Shown here in pieces: positions 1 through 10,256 of a stretch of DNA of 64,000 nucleotides. The notes beneath the pieces were generated by a model that saw only the letters and a list, made by a program, of their open reading frames with translations, searched no databases and was not told the DNA's origin. The translations under genes and the position numbers were made by a program. The stretch comes from Crocinitomicaceae bacterium (lineage in GTDB: Bacteria; Bacteroidota; Bacteroidia; Flavobacteriales_D; Crocinitomicaceae): contig JAGNZC010000011.1 of NCBI GenBank assembly GCA_017984635.1, forward strand, positions 1-64,000, in the 5' to 3' direction. Numbering within the stretch: position 1 is the first letter of the stretch; the number at the start of each line of letters is the position of its first letter.

Positions 1-841
1 GTAATACAATGGATAATAAATAATCAAAAAAATTGGGAAGCCATTCATTAGTCCCATACAAGGTCGCTTGAAAAGAAAGGATATCATTGAAAACAGAAGC
101 CCAATGAAGTTTTAACATACTTACCCGCACCACAACAACTGCTAGCATTGTGATTAATTTAGCTTGAAATGAATGATGTCGAATTACGCGGTATAAAAAC
201 GCAAGGAATGAACAAAAAGAAAACAACAATAAGAACAATAAAATAGCAGATGAAAAAGGAGTTATCTCTTGCGTTGGTGGGGGGGTAATAGAAAATAAAA
301 AGTCCCCATTTTGATTTGTAATGGCATTTTTAGTTGTGTGTCTGCTGTCAATATCTGCTTGAAAACCAACGTTAAATGGCGTACAAAATTCATTTTTTAA
401 ATGGGTGTTTTCGTAACTATAATCTCGTTTGATTAGAAAGGAAACACATAATTTTGTGTGATTTCTTGTACTTGTTTTAGCATAATACCAACCATTTTTT
501 AAATGAATCAATCCCTCTTTTGGAAATGATATATCAGACAAAGCAGGAATAGGCAATTCATTGGTGTTCCAGAAAATCAATGAATCATGTTGATAGAGAT
601 GTAGATAAAAAGGGGAATTAGTCTGCGCTTTTTGAAGGATCAAATGATCCGCTAACAACTGTTTTTGTTGTCGATGCAGAAAATGCGTTAACTTCTTTTC
701 TTGGTTTAAAAAAGCTTGTTGAAACGCAGCAACTTGTTTAAAATGATGCGTGCTTTTAAGTTCAAAAAAATAGCCTGAAAAAACGAGCGTGGAGAGAATG
801 GATAGTAGTAAAAAACTATATTTCCCTAGCCAATTTTTCAT
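1..841 (-). CDS. Membrane protein, N-terminal part (possible sensor histidine kinase), cut by window edge
   Basis: An open frame runs from an ATG at 841 (reading leftwards) to base 1 without a stop, giving about 280 residues. The ATG overlaps the udk stop codon as ATGA (838-841), so the two genes are probably co-transcribed. Residues 8-25 form a first membrane helix; about 190 extracytoplasmic residues follow, containing a Trp/Tyr-rich part (about 106-140), then a second helix (about residues 199-216, Leu/Phe-rich) and a third hydrophobic stretch soon after. One periplasmic sensor loop between membrane helices at the N-terminus is typical of large sensor kinases, but no kinase domain lies inside the window, so that function is inference only. 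It could also be another membrane-anchored sensor or transporter. Confidence 0.6.
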   Translation of the reverse strand, partial: MKNWLGKYSFLLLSILSTLVFSGYFFELKSTHHFKQVAAFQQAFLNQEKKLTHFLHRQQKQLLADHLILQKAQTNSPFYLHLYQHDSLIFWNTNELPIPALSDISFPKEGLIHLKNGWYYAKTSTRNHTKLCVSFLIKRDYSYENTHLKNEFCTPFNVGFQADIDSRHTTKNAITNQNGDFLFSITPPPTQEITPFSSAILLFLLLFSFCSFLAFLYRVIRHHSFQAKLITMLAVVVVRVSMLKLHWASVFNDILSFQATLYGTNEWLPNFFDYLLSIVL

Positions 842-1458
842 TGCATTGGTTTTTTCGCCATTTGTTGATGTAATTCATACATCAAGCGTTCAAATTCGTC
901 ATCTGCTCGCGAGTCGTTGTGAAAACGAAAATCGGCGTCTTGCTCAAAAGGTTGTAAGTAATTTTTATAACACGGTAAAACGTGGTTGTTCCATTGGTAT
1001 AAAATTGCTTCGCGGGAATAGCCTCTAGTCTCTTGATCTCTGTACAAGCGACGATCTAATTGCGTAGCCAAATCCACTTCCATAAAAATTGTAAAATCTA
1101 ATTGTGTTCGGATTTCTTCGTAATGAAACAAAAACAACCCTTCTACTATCACTAAATCAGAGGGATGAATCGTAACCAACGTGTTTTTATCAGGTGGCGC
1201 ATTGAAATGGTATTCTTTCACTTCTATCGAATCTCCTTGCAATAAAGTTGTTAAGTCTGAATGTAATTTAGTGCGATTCAAAGCAGTTGGTAAATCAAAA
1301 TTTACTTCACCATTTTCATCAATTAGTTGTTTTGTTATAGGCAAATAGTAATTATCCATCGAAAAAATAGATGGTTTTAGGTGCTTCAATTCTGCAGAAA
1401 TACGTTTTAAAAGTGTTGTTTTTCCTGAACCACTTCCTCCACAAATACCTATAATCAT
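838..1458 (-). CDS. udk: Uridine kinase
   Basis: Phosphorylates uridine and cytidine to UMP and CMP with ATP or GTP in pyrimidine salvage. The 206-residue length is normal for the family. A Walker A loop, GGSGSGKTT, sits at residues 7-15, followed by the conserved SMDNYY region (about 33-38) and the NFDLPTALN motif (about 52-60) that shapes the nucleoside site. The segment VIVEGLFLF (about residues 104-112) is the family Walker B-like strand. The start ATG at 1458 places the P-loop at the usual distance from the N-terminus. The stop overlaps the next gene by four bases, so a translationally coupled pair with the membrane sensor-like protein is likely. It is divergent from the secreted protease at 1636. 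Confidence 0.93.
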   Translation of the reverse strand: MIIGICGGSGSGKTTLLKRISAELKHLKPSIFSMDNYYLPITKQLIDENGEVNFDLPTALNRTKLHSDLTTLLQGDSIEVKEYHFNAPPDKNTLVTIHPSDLVIVEGLFLFHYEEIRTQLDFTIFMEVDLATQLDRRLYRDQETRGYSREAILYQWNNHVLPCYKNYLQPFEQDADFRFHNDSRADDEFERLMYELHQQMAKKPMQ

Positions 1459-1635
1459 TCTTTTTTACCTTTATAAATACAACTCCTTTCCAATTCTTTT
1501 TAAGCGAAAGCCTTGTCCAAATATAGTTCAAATTTTTTGTGTGTTAAAATTAGGACTGATTTTGATGCTGTTTTCAGTGAAAACAATAAAAAATACCTTA
1601 TTTTCGTAAATTACATTTATTATAAATAACTCTTT

Positions 1636-3900
1636 ATGCGAAGTTTCTTAACATTTACTGTTTTTTTTCTTTTGATTATTCAAGGAGCATGGTCACAACA
1701 AGGAGATGGCGGTTTTCCTAAAAGCACTATTTTTACGCAATTACCAACGCTAACTTCTGCTGTTTTTTCTGAACCTTCGATTCCCAATTTACGCGCAGAA
1801 GATAGTATTGTAGCGATTGAAAAATCAGGACCATGGCGTTTTGGATTTAACAATTATACCAACCTCAATTTATCAAATAGCGGTACTTGGTCAACTTTAC
1901 CAAATGGCGACCAAATTTGGCGATTGAAAATTGTATGCGAAACAGCTTTAACCGTCAACCTAACCTTAGAAAATGTTCAACTTCCTGAAGGAAATGAATT
2001 GTATGTTTACAACGAAGCAAAATCATTTATTTTAGGAAAATTTACAGAAAATCATTTATATGAAGGACAGCTTGGAACGGAATTAGTTCCGGGAAATACA
2101 GCAATTGTAGAATATTTTGTCCCTTTTGAAAATAGTGGATTGGCAAAAAGTTTAACCATTCATACAGTAACACATGGCTATCGTACCGCCAAAGAATATA
2201 TGACAAAAGCTTTTGGTGGTTCTGGAAATTGCAACATGAACATAAATTGCCCTGACGGAAGCACTTGGGAAAAGCAAAGAAATAGTGTTGTAATGCTTGT
2301 TTCTGGTAGCAATGGGTTTTGTACAGGCGCACTAGTAAACAATGTTTTACAAAATCAAAAACCGTATGTGTTAACGGCAAATCATTGTTACAGTAATCCT
2401 GCAACCTGGATTTTCCGATTTAATTGGCAAGCTCAAAATTGCACGAACCCGACTACATCACCAACATTTGAATCACTTTCAGGAGCTGTATTACGCGCAA
2501 AAAGAACACCGTCAGATTTTTGTTTAGTTGAAATTACAGGAGGATTGGTTAACAATACAGTTCCTGCTATTTGTAATCCTTATTTCTCTGGCTGGGACAA
2601 CACAGGTGCAATTCCACAAAACACCACGTGTATTCATCATCCTTCAGGTGACATCAAAAAAATCTCTTTCGATGATCAATCACCAGCCATTTCTCAAGGG
2701 ATGAACTCATCGGAAGCCAATTCTACATGGTCTGTTAAATGGGATCGTAACACAACAACTGAAGGTGGTTCTTCAGGTTCGCCACTGTTTGATGAAAATC
2801 ACCGAATTATTGGTCAATTGTGGGGTGGCGGCGCTTCATGTAATAACTTAACTGCAAGCGATTTTTATGGCCGCTTTTCAAAATCGTGGTTACCAACTGG
2901 AAGCGATAGTGCCAATCAGTTAAAATATTGGTTAGACCCAACAAACACTGGCGCGCAATTCATCAACGGTTTAGATCCAATCAATCCAATCAATGCCAAT
3001 TTTGACGGGCAACTTTCAAATCCAACTGGTGTCAATGGAATTAATTGCACGGACACTATTATAGCAGGATTGCGTTTGTCAAATATTGGCGCGACGACGT
3101 TAACAGCTTTACCAATTCAATACAGTTTTGATGGTGGCGCAGTTCAAACCTATAACTGGACAGGTAATTTACCACAATGGCAAAGTACAATCATCAATTT
3201 GCCGTTAGCGACATTGTCGAATGGAAATCATACGTTTAACGCAACAATTCAATCGAACTTAGATGTTAATGCAGGAAACAATTACGTGAGTGGAAACTTC
3301 TCAACTTTAAACAATGGAAATATCGTTACGTTGAATTTAAATTTAGATTGTTATGCCTCTGAAACTTCTTGGAAGTTATTGAATAATAACAATGTTGTTC
3401 TTTACAGCGGTAATGGATACAGCAATAATAATCCAATTGCAATTACACAAGATTTTTGTTTAACATCAACGTGTTATACATTCAGAATTTACGACAAATA
3501 CGGCGATGGAATGTCTAGCTGTTCAGCACAAAACGGAGGAAATGGCGATTTAAACTTAACCTTTAACGACTCAATTATTGGTGAAGTACTTCCTGCAAAT
3601 GCTGATTTCGGAGATTCTTTATCCATCCCTTTTTGCTTAGAAGGTAATGTTGGGTTCTCATCCATTAATGAAAATGAAACACGAATTTATCCAAATCCAA
3701 CAGCTGCTTGGTTCAATGTAGACACAAAATTCTTAGCGGATAAAATAAGTATTACTTCAGTAACAGGTGAGGAATTAATCGTTGTTCATCCTTCAAAATT
3801 GAAAACAACTTTTTCAATTGAAGCATTTGCATCTGGTGTTTACTTTGTTGTTATTCATTCCAAAACAGGAAACATAACCAAGCAACTTATTAAAAAATAA
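1636..3900 (+). CDS. Secreted trypsin-like serine protease with T9SS sorting domain
   Basis: A 754-residue exported protease related to the lysyl endopeptidase-like S1 family. A signal peptide (residues 1-20, ending in AWSQ) is followed by a propeptide-like region of about 190 residues. The catalytic triad is visible: His250 in LTANHC, Asp294 in PSDFCL and Ser380 in GGSSGSP. After the protease domain come a CARDB/Ig-like segment (about 450-560), a Cys-containing domain with a DKYGDGMSS acidic loop (about 570-675), and a C-terminal T9SS sorting domain with IYPNPTAAWF near 690-700 and a final KQLIKK. Expected outcome is secretion and attachment to the cell surface. A shorter paralogue lies at 30296. 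Many cysteines suggest disulfide bonds. Substrate specificity for Lys is inferred from family resemblance only. Confidence 0.88.
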   Translation: MRSFLTFTVFFLLIIQGAWSQQGDGGFPKSTIFTQLPTLTSAVFSEPSIPNLRAEDSIVAIEKSGPWRFGFNNYTNLNLSNSGTWSTLPNGDQIWRLKIVCETALTVNLTLENVQLPEGNELYVYNEAKSFILGKFTENHLYEGQLGTELVPGNTAIVEYFVPFENSGLAKSLTIHTVTHGYRTAKEYMTKAFGGSGNCNMNINCPDGSTWEKQRNSVVMLVSGSNGFCTGALVNNVLQNQKPYVLTANHCYSNPATWIFRFNWQAQNCTNPTTSPTFESLSGAVLRAKRTPSDFCLVEITGGLVNNTVPAICNPYFSGWDNTGAIPQNTTCIHHPSGDIKKISFDDQSPAISQGMNSSEANSTWSVKWDRNTTTEGGSSGSPLFDENHRIIGQLWGGGASCNNLTASDFYGRFSKSWLPTGSDSANQLKYWLDPTNTGAQFINGLDPINPINANFDGQLSNPTGVNGINCTDTIIAGLRLSNIGATTLTALPIQYSFDGGAVQTYNWTGNLPQWQSTIINLPLATLSNGNHTFNATIQSNLDVNAGNNYVSGNFSTLNNGNIVTLNLNLDCYASETSWKLLNNNNVVLYSGNGYSNNNPIAITQDFCLTSTCYTFRIYDKYGDGMSSCSAQNGGNGDLNLTFNDSIIGEVLPANADFGDSLSIPFCLEGNVGFSSINENETRIYPNPTAAWFNVDTKFLADKISITSVTGEELIVVHPSKLKTTFSIEAFASGVYFVVIHSKTGNITKQLIKK

Positions 3901-3930
3901 AACAAGGAATTATCCTTTTAAATCTAGTGT

Positions 3931-6744
3931 ATGTTATCTAAAGACATCGACAAAAAATTGTTTTTACTAGACGCTTATGCGTTAATCTACAGAGCCTATT
4001 TTGCTTTTGCAAAAAACCCGAGAGTCAATTCAAAAGGGCAAAATACGTCTGCTGCATTTGGTTTTACCAATGTATTAATCGATGTCATTAAAAACGAAAA
4101 ACCAACACATATAGCTGTTGTATTTGATCCGCCCGGAGGTTCAACACATCGTCAGGAAGATTTCGCACTTTACAAAGCACACCGCGAAGAAATGCCGGAA
4201 GACATTCGATCGATGATTGAGCCGATAAAAAATATTGTTCGCGCATTTAACATTCCAATGTTGGAAGTTGCAGGCTTCGAAGCAGATGATGTGATCGGAA
4301 CGCTAGCAAAAGTGGCGGAGAAAAAAGGCTACACTACTTATATGATGACGCCCGATAAAGATTATGCGCAATTGGTTTCTGAACATGTTTTTATGTTTAA
4401 ACCAGGAAGAGGCGGTAATCCACCAGAAATTTGGGGGGTACCTGAAGTGTGTGCCAAATTTGAAATTCAAGACCCTATTCAAGTCATTGATATTTTAGGA
4501 TTGTGGGGAGATGCCGCAGATAACATACCTGGGATTCCTGGAATTGGAGAAAAAACGGCTAAACTATTGATCCAGAAATATGGAACAATGGAAAACATCT
4601 TCAAAAATGTAGACGATTTAAAAGGAAAACAAAAAGAAAATGTCATCAATTTTGAAGCGCAAGGATTGGTATCTAAAATGTTGGCAACAATTATTATCGA
4701 TGTTGAAGTGCCTTTTGATGAAGAGCATTTACTTTTATGTGAAGTAGATAAAGAAAAAGTGAAAGACCTTTTTACGGAATTGGAATTTCGGAATTTAGCG
4801 CGTCGCGTTATTGGTGAAGATATTGTTGTAACAGCTCAACCTTCCATTAATAACGGCGAAAATGCACAACTTGATTTATTCGGCATGCAAAGTATGTTAG
4901 TTGAACTAAATCCGACACCAACTTCAGCATACAAAACCATTGCTACTGAAAAGCCAAGCTATCATTTAATTACAAAGCCGGAAGAACGACAAGAATTGTT
5001 AGCGCTTTTATTGGCACAAAAACAAGTTTGTTTTGATACTGAAACGACAAGCATTGATGCCTTACATGCTGATTTAGTTGGGCTTTCGTTCTCCTACAAA
5101 GCACGGGAAGCATTTTATGTGGCTGTGCCGGTAAATTTTGAAGCTGCAAAATCAATTGTGGAAGAATTTTTGCCTTTTTTCCAAAATACGGCGATCGAAA
5201 AAATAGCGCATAATATTAAGTACGATTTAAAAGTATTAAATCGCTATGGAATAAAAGTCGAAGCGCCTCTTTTTGATACAATGATTGCTCATTATTTGAT
5301 CAATCCTGAATCGAAGCAAAACATGGATTTCTTAGCTGAATTTTACTTGAACTATCAACCGATTTCTATCGAAACATTGATTGGTAAAAAAGGAAAAGGC
5401 CAAGGAAATATGGGTGATTTACAACCAGAAGAAATTTCTGACTATGCGTGTGAAGATGCAGATATTACCTATCAATTAAAGCAGTTATTTGAGCCTGAAA
5501 TCCAAAAAGAACATTTAAAAGAATTGTTCTACGACATGGAAATGCCACTTGTTGAGGTGTTAAAAGAAATGGAACAAGAAGGAATTGCTATTGATGTTGC
5601 TGGATTAAACGAATATTCTAAACAATTGGAAATAACCCTAATTGACTTAGAAAAAGGAATCAAAGCAGAAGCTGGAATGGACTTCAACGTCGATTCACCC
5701 AAACAATTAGGAGATGTGTTATTTGATGTCTTGAAAATTTCGTCCAAAGCGAAAAAAACCAAAACTGGACAATACGCCACTTCCGAAGACATTCTTCAAA
5801 AACACGAGAAAGATCACTCAATTATACCAATGATTTTGCAGTACCGTCAATTACGCAAATTGAAAAGTACGTATGTAGACCCGTTACCAACAATGACGGA
5901 TGCTGTTGATGGTCGAATTCATACTAGTTTTATGCAAACGGTAACGGCAACGGGACGTTTAAGTTCCAATAATCCGAACTTGCAGAATATTCCAATTCGT
6001 ACAGAAAATGGACGTGAGATTCGAAAATCATTCATTCCTAGAAATACTGATTTTACCTTAATGGCAGTCGATTATTCTCAAATTGAATTGCGTATCATCG
6101 CTGCGCTTAGTAAAGATGCTGCAATGATTGAGGCGTTTAAAAGTGGGCACGATATTCACAAAGCAACCGCGGCAAAAGTATTTCATGTGCAATTAGATGA
6201 GGTAACGCGCGAACAAAGAAGCGCTGCAAAAGCAGTCAATTTTGGAATTATTTATGGCCAATCTGCGTTTGGTTTGTCACAAAATTTAGGTATTTCAAGA
6301 ACGGAAGCGAAAGGAATCATTGATAGTTATTTTGAACAATATGCAACCATAAAAAACTACATGGATGGCGCCGTTACGCAAGCGCGTGAAAAAGGATACG
6401 TCGAAACGATAATGCAACGTCGTCGTTATTTACCAGACATTAATTCATCCAATGCGGTGGTGAGGGGATTTGCGGAACGAAATGCTGTAAATGCGCCCAT
6501 TCAAGGTTCTGCCGCTGACATCATTAAAATGGCGATGGTCGCCGTTTATCGTGCGATGCAACAACAAGATTTGAAATCTAAAATGATTTTACAAGTACAC
6601 GATGAGTTGGTATTTGATGTGCATCTTTCAGAAAAAGAAAAGATGAAAATGTTGGTGAAAGAAGCGATGGAAAATGCTATTAACTTAGTTGTACCGATGG
6701 AAGTTGAATTACAATTTGGAGATAACTGGTTGGATGCACACTAA
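3931..6744 (+). CDS. polA: DNA polymerase I
   Basis: A 937-residue family A polymerase for Okazaki fragment processing and repair. All three modules are present. The 5' nuclease domain (about 10-300) shows LFLLDAYALIYRAYF and a helix-hairpin-helix GIPGIGEKTAKLL. The 3'-5' proofreading exonuclease (about 340-530) keeps its catalytic acids: Asp369 and Glu371 in FDTETT, plus YACEDAD for the third motif, so proofreading should be active. In the polymerase domain, motif A is MAVDYSQIELR (Asp714), motif B RSAAKAVNFGIIYGQ (from Arg763) and motif C VHDE (Asp891-Glu892). The gene follows the protease by only 30 bases but has an unrelated function, and it converges on the helicase gene with a 17-base gap. 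Confidence 0.97.
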   Translation: MLSKDIDKKLFLLDAYALIYRAYFAFAKNPRVNSKGQNTSAAFGFTNVLIDVIKNEKPTHIAVVFDPPGGSTHRQEDFALYKAHREEMPEDIRSMIEPIKNIVRAFNIPMLEVAGFEADDVIGTLAKVAEKKGYTTYMMTPDKDYAQLVSEHVFMFKPGRGGNPPEIWGVPEVCAKFEIQDPIQVIDILGLWGDAADNIPGIPGIGEKTAKLLIQKYGTMENIFKNVDDLKGKQKENVINFEAQGLVSKMLATIIIDVEVPFDEEHLLLCEVDKEKVKDLFTELEFRNLARRVIGEDIVVTAQPSINNGENAQLDLFGMQSMLVELNPTPTSAYKTIATEKPSYHLITKPEERQELLALLLAQKQVCFDTETTSIDALHADLVGLSFSYKAREAFYVAVPVNFEAAKSIVEEFLPFFQNTAIEKIAHNIKYDLKVLNRYGIKVEAPLFDTMIAHYLINPESKQNMDFLAEFYLNYQPISIETLIGKKGKGQGNMGDLQPEEISDYACEDADITYQLKQLFEPEIQKEHLKELFYDMEMPLVEVLKEMEQEGIAIDVAGLNEYSKQLEITLIDLEKGIKAEAGMDFNVDSPKQLGDVLFDVLKISSKAKKTKTGQYATSEDILQKHEKDHSIIPMILQYRQLRKLKSTYVDPLPTMTDAVDGRIHTSFMQTVTATGRLSSNNPNLQNIPIRTENGREIRKSFIPRNTDFTLMAVDYSQIELRIIAALSKDAAMIEAFKSGHDIHKATAAKVFHVQLDEVTREQRSAAKAVNFGIIYGQSAFGLSQNLGISRTEAKGIIDSYFEQYATIKNYMDGAVTQAREKGYVETIMQRRRYLPDINSSNAVVRGFAERNAVNAPIQGSAADIIKMAMVAVYRAMQQQDLKSKMILQVHDELVFDVHLSEKEKMKMLVKEAMENAINLVVPMEVELQFGDNWLDAH

Positions 6745-6761
6745 ATAGTAAGCTTATTTTT

Positions 6762-9700
6762 TCACGTAAAATGAAGCTGCCAGGATCTGTTGTTTAAGAC
6801 GCGAACAAATGTGATCATTTCTTCCGCTTGATTCAGCTTGGTATATATTTTGTCAAAATATAAGTTTTGATCTTCAATAATTGGTGATAAATCAAATGGG
6901 AAAACTGGTATACTCACGTTAGAATTTACTTCTAATTGAAGGAAAAACAAACGCAATAAACGGATAGCTTCATTATCACTCAACTTGAAGTCTGCTGCAT
7001 TAACTGAAGAGAAAAAGTGAATCTTTTTTCGTGCTCTCGTTAACAACACATTCAAACGTTTCGTTCCATTTTTAGAATTCATTGGCCCAAATCGCAACGC
7101 AAATTCATTCGCTTCGTTTTTTGCATAGCCAAAACTAATAATCAAGCAATCACACTCCTCTCCTTGCACATTTTCCAATGCTTTAAAAAATAAAGTGTTA
7201 GAATCAATTCTATCGGCTAATTTTTGTTGGACTACAGGTGATAAATAACGGTAAATAGCAGCCAATTGTGTCTCAGAAAAGGCTACAATTCCAATTGTTT
7301 CAGAACTAGCAATCACAGAAGTAATTTGTTGCGCAACAGCTTGCGCTTCAAGATTGTTTTCACGCTCTATAAACCTTCCTTCTGGAAAATAATGCCATTG
7401 AATGGGTTGCTTTTCTTGTTGATAGGTTGGAAAAGCAATTAACTGATTGTTGTAAAAATGCTGATTAGAAAACAGAATTAATGTAGGATGTTCACTTCTA
7501 TAATGGTGATGCAAGCCAACATTTTTCCAATGAAAAGAAGCTTGATGCAACACATTCACCAATTCGTCTGATTGCGCTTTAAAATAGTGATGTGGTCCCA
7601 TCTGCTGTTGATCGCCCGCTATCAAAATACGTTTGGCACGTTGAATAGAACCAAGCGCATTGGCTAACGGAATTTGACTCGCCTCATCGAAAATGCATAC
7701 ATCAAAAAGTGCTTGTTGAAGCGGAAAACATTTGGCAACTTGAACTGGATTACTCAACCAAATTGGTTTCAATAGTTGAATCCATTCCAACGCATCCGAA
7801 GCAAATAATTCACGTAAACTTGGGAAATTTTTCGATCTAGCAAACAATTTTATCAACTGTGATTTTCCATTTTTTAAGCGCTTTTTTTGTGCTTTTTTCT
7901 CCACAGATAATTGTGCAGTTGGTGTTTGTAAAAGGGTGTGAAAAGCAGCAAATTTTTGAGCTCTTTTTGCTAAAATTTCTTGGGCGAATTGAACCGATTC
8001 TTGTGCTTGAAATGCACAAATTTCAGTGCTTAATTTTACTAAATCTTGTGCTTTAAAATGACTAAAATTTGGAAATTGAAGCGTGAATTTTGTCCACGAA
8101 CTTTTTAAAATTTCTGCTTTTAATTGATCAAATTCTGAGCGAGATTTTAACGCAGTTAACAACGTTGAACTCCACGTTTGGATCGTTTTTTTGTACGTAC
8201 AAAGTACTTCAAATTTAACAAGATATTGCGCTAAAAATTGATTGAGCTCAACACCATCATCCAACTTAAAATTCAATTTTAAATCGGTGTACAACGTATT
8301 TAACGTGGCGTTGTATGCCGCAAATTTTTCTTGTTCTTCAAGCGATAATTTGACGCGGATATCTGTTTCAAAATCGGAGTAAAAATGAAGTTGGTGGTTT
8401 AATTGATCCAATTCTGTTTCTGGAGAATTAATGCCTATTTCGCAAAATTCAATTTTTAATTGCGCTATTTGATTGATTTTTTCATTAATGCGTTGTTGGT
8501 AGTTTAACAACTCTTCTGCCTTTTCAATTGGAAAAGCAGCGTAATTTGCCCACATTTTTTTTGCCTTCATTCGTGAAAAGAAGGATGTTTTTTTCAGCTT
8601 CGAAAGCAACAAATCACAGGTTGAAAAATTAGGCGTTGTTATCCAATTTGGACTGTTTTTTTCCAAGGCCAAAATTTCCAACTGAAGCTTGTTCCATTTT
8701 TTTTGAAGGCGTAAAAAAGATTTTTGAGCTTTCGAATTAGGTGTTAAAATCGCTTCAAATTTTCTGAAAAATGGGTTGCTAAAATTTTGACAAAGTGCTG
8801 CTTTTTTTAACGCTAATTTTAAATCATCCCACGTTTGAATTTCAAAAATTTCTTGTACCTTTTTTAAGGTCAAAATCCACGATCTTATTTTGGTGTCTAA
8901 TTGAAAAAATAGTTCATTTCTGAAAACAGAAATTGATGTTGATCCAACATAAAATGCAAGGTCTTTTTCATACAATTCTTGAACTGTTTTTTCACACAAA
9001 ATCCATTCGTCTAGAGCAGGCAAATTAGAGTCAAAAATGACATGATCTAACGATTGATGATTGGCAAGGTTTTGAAATTGCTCATACGAAACTCCACCGA
9101 TTAAAGTAGGTTGATTGAGCATATCCAAAAAGTACGTTAACTGATGCGTTTTGGAAGCAACGCGTTCTTGCCAATTCGAATTCTTTTCAACTTTTTGTTG
9201 ATCTAAATCTAACCAAGCTCGCTTCAAAGATTGAATAAAAGCTTTACTTACGATTTCTGAACTGGCGATAAAACACAATTGATCTAAATCAAATTGTTGC
9301 AATTTTTTTTGAAGTACTTCCAGTGCAACACGTTTTTCGGAAACAACCAATAATTGTTTTTCTTGGTTTGCTAATTTTCCGATTAAATTGGCTAGTACTT
9401 GAGATTTTCCTGTTCCTGGCGGACCTTGAACCACACAATTATCTTCGGAGACATGCTCAAAAACAGCCAATTGATCTATATCAGATGGGAACAATAGTGC
9501 TGATGGCAAGTTCAATTTTTCAGGCAATTCTTCCATTGATTCACCAAAGATGGATGCAATAGAAGACGAAGGTTCTTGTAATAACAACGCTTCTAATTCT
9601 TTGACCATTTCGTAACGATGGTGGTGAAAATTACCAATGGCAAACAAAGGCTGCAATTCAATCGGTAAGTGATGCAATTGAATAAAAGCTTCAATTGCTG

Positions 9701-10121
9701 GAGGATTGAAAGCGTCCTTTGGTAATTCCAAGTCCCATTCATCTTTCAATACCTGAAATATAAACGGATTGATAAAACGATCGTCTACATCTTGTTGAAA
9801 GGTGATTTCTTGCGAAACTTTATTTGTAATCGCTTCTAAAGGCGTTAAAAACAAAGGTGATATTATTTCCGTTGATTTGTAAGTCCACTTAAAAGAAAAC
9901 TGCGCGAAACACAAGGGGAAAATTCCGCTTTCTTTTTGAACTTTTGTAGCAAAGGAAACAACTTTTTTAACCCTTTCTCTTGGAAATGGCTCCAATAATT
10001 CAGTTTCACTTTTCAACGTCAAAATTGAATCAGACAGGCAATTCACTAACACATCATTCGCATTGAATTGACGCGTTTCAAATAGTAAGTTGCGAATAGT
10101 ATGTTCAAGTTCTGTCTTCAC
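6762..10121 (-). CDS. Large SF1 helicase/ATPase (DNA2/NAM7-like)
   Basis: An ATP-dependent superfamily 1 nucleic-acid helicase of about 1,120 residues. Seen counting from the TTG at 10136: Walker A QGPPGTGKS at 237-245, Walker B FDEAS near 816, the IAGDQQQMGP motif III just after, and the C-terminal LNVLLTRARKK motif. A long Lys/Gln/Leu-rich insertion (about 340-780) between Walker A and B looks mostly helical. There is no early ATG: the choices are TTG at 10136 or GTG at 10121. I prefer GTG because the TTG lies within a stretch resembling a TAnnTTTG promoter box (TATTTTAG). There is no recognisable nuclease domain, so a repair or RNA-related role is inference. The gene diverges from feoA. 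Confidence 0.82.
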   Translation of the reverse strand: MKTELEHTIRNLLFETRQFNANDVLVNCLSDSILTLKSETELLEPFPRERVKKVVSFATKVQKESGIFPLCFAQFSFKWTYKSTEIISPLFLTPLEAITNKVSQEITFQQDVDDRFINPFIFQVLKDEWDLELPKDAFNPPAIEAFIQLHHLPIELQPLFAIGNFHHHRYEMVKELEALLLQEPSSSIASIFGESMEELPEKLNLPSALLFPSDIDQLAVFEHVSEDNCVVQGPPGTGKSQVLANLIGKLANQEKQLLVVSEKRVALEVLQKKLQQFDLDQLCFIASSEIVSKAFIQSLKRAWLDLDQQKVEKNSNWQERVASKTHQLTYFLDMLNQPTLIGGVSYEQFQNLANHQSLDHVIFDSNLPALDEWILCEKTVQELYEKDLAFYVGSTSISVFRNELFFQLDTKIRSWILTLKKVQEIFEIQTWDDLKLALKKAALCQNFSNPFFRKFEAILTPNSKAQKSFLRLQKKWNKLQLEILALEKNSPNWITTPNFSTCDLLLSKLKKTSFFSRMKAKKMWANYAAFPIEKAEELLNYQQRINEKINQIAQLKIEFCEIGINSPETELDQLNHQLHFYSDFETDIRVKLSLEEQEKFAAYNATLNTLYTDLKLNFKLDDGVELNQFLAQYLVKFEVLCTYKKTIQTWSSTLLTALKSRSEFDQLKAEILKSSWTKFTLQFPNFSHFKAQDLVKLSTEICAFQAQESVQFAQEILAKRAQKFAAFHTLLQTPTAQLSVEKKAQKKRLKNGKSQLIKLFARSKNFPSLRELFASDALEWIQLLKPIWLSNPVQVAKCFPLQQALFDVCIFDEASQIPLANALGSIQRAKRILIAGDQQQMGPHHYFKAQSDELVNVLHQASFHWKNVGLHHHYRSEHPTLILFSNQHFYNNQLIAFPTYQQEKQPIQWHYFPEGRFIERENNLEAQAVAQQITSVIASSETIGIVAFSETQLAAIYRYLSPVVQQKLADRIDSNTLFFKALENVQGEECDCLIISFGYAKNEANEFALRFGPMNSKNGTKRLNVLLTRARKKIHFFSSVNAADFKLSDNEAIRLLRLFFLQLEVNSNVSIPVFPFDLSPIIEDQNLYFDKIYTKLNQAEEMITFVRVLNNRSWQLHFT

Positions 10122-10245
10122 TTTGCTAAAATACAAATTATCGCAATGCTAGAAATTGTATTTGGGATTAAACCTTCGCTAAAAAATCCATTATTAGTAT
10201 TGAAAATACCTTAAACAAGGTACTGCAAAATAATTTTCTGATCAT

Positions 10246-10253
10246 TAATTTTG
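10246..10253 (+). promoter_or_regulatory. TAnnTTTG promoter box of feoAB, abutting the start codon
   Basis: TAATTTTG matches the Bacteroidota -7 consensus TAnnTTTG exactly. It ends three bases before the feoA ATG at 10257, so transcription would begin at or very near the start codon, giving a leaderless or nearly leaderless message. No clear upstream TTTG box is visible at the usual spacing. Confidence 0.5.
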
Positions 10254-10256
10254 CAC

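Noticed and set aside
276..287. G-rich run as a regulatory or quadruplex site
   Set aside because: It encodes a Pro-Pro-Pro segment of the left-edge membrane protein and is a single run, not enough for a quadruplex.
3904..3917. Small hairpin between the first protease and polA
   Set aside because: Only a 5-base stem with a weak tail; not convincing as a terminator.
6745..6761. Terminator between polA and the helicase gene
   Set aside because: The 17-base convergent gap holds only a short partial palindrome; no stable hairpin is visible.
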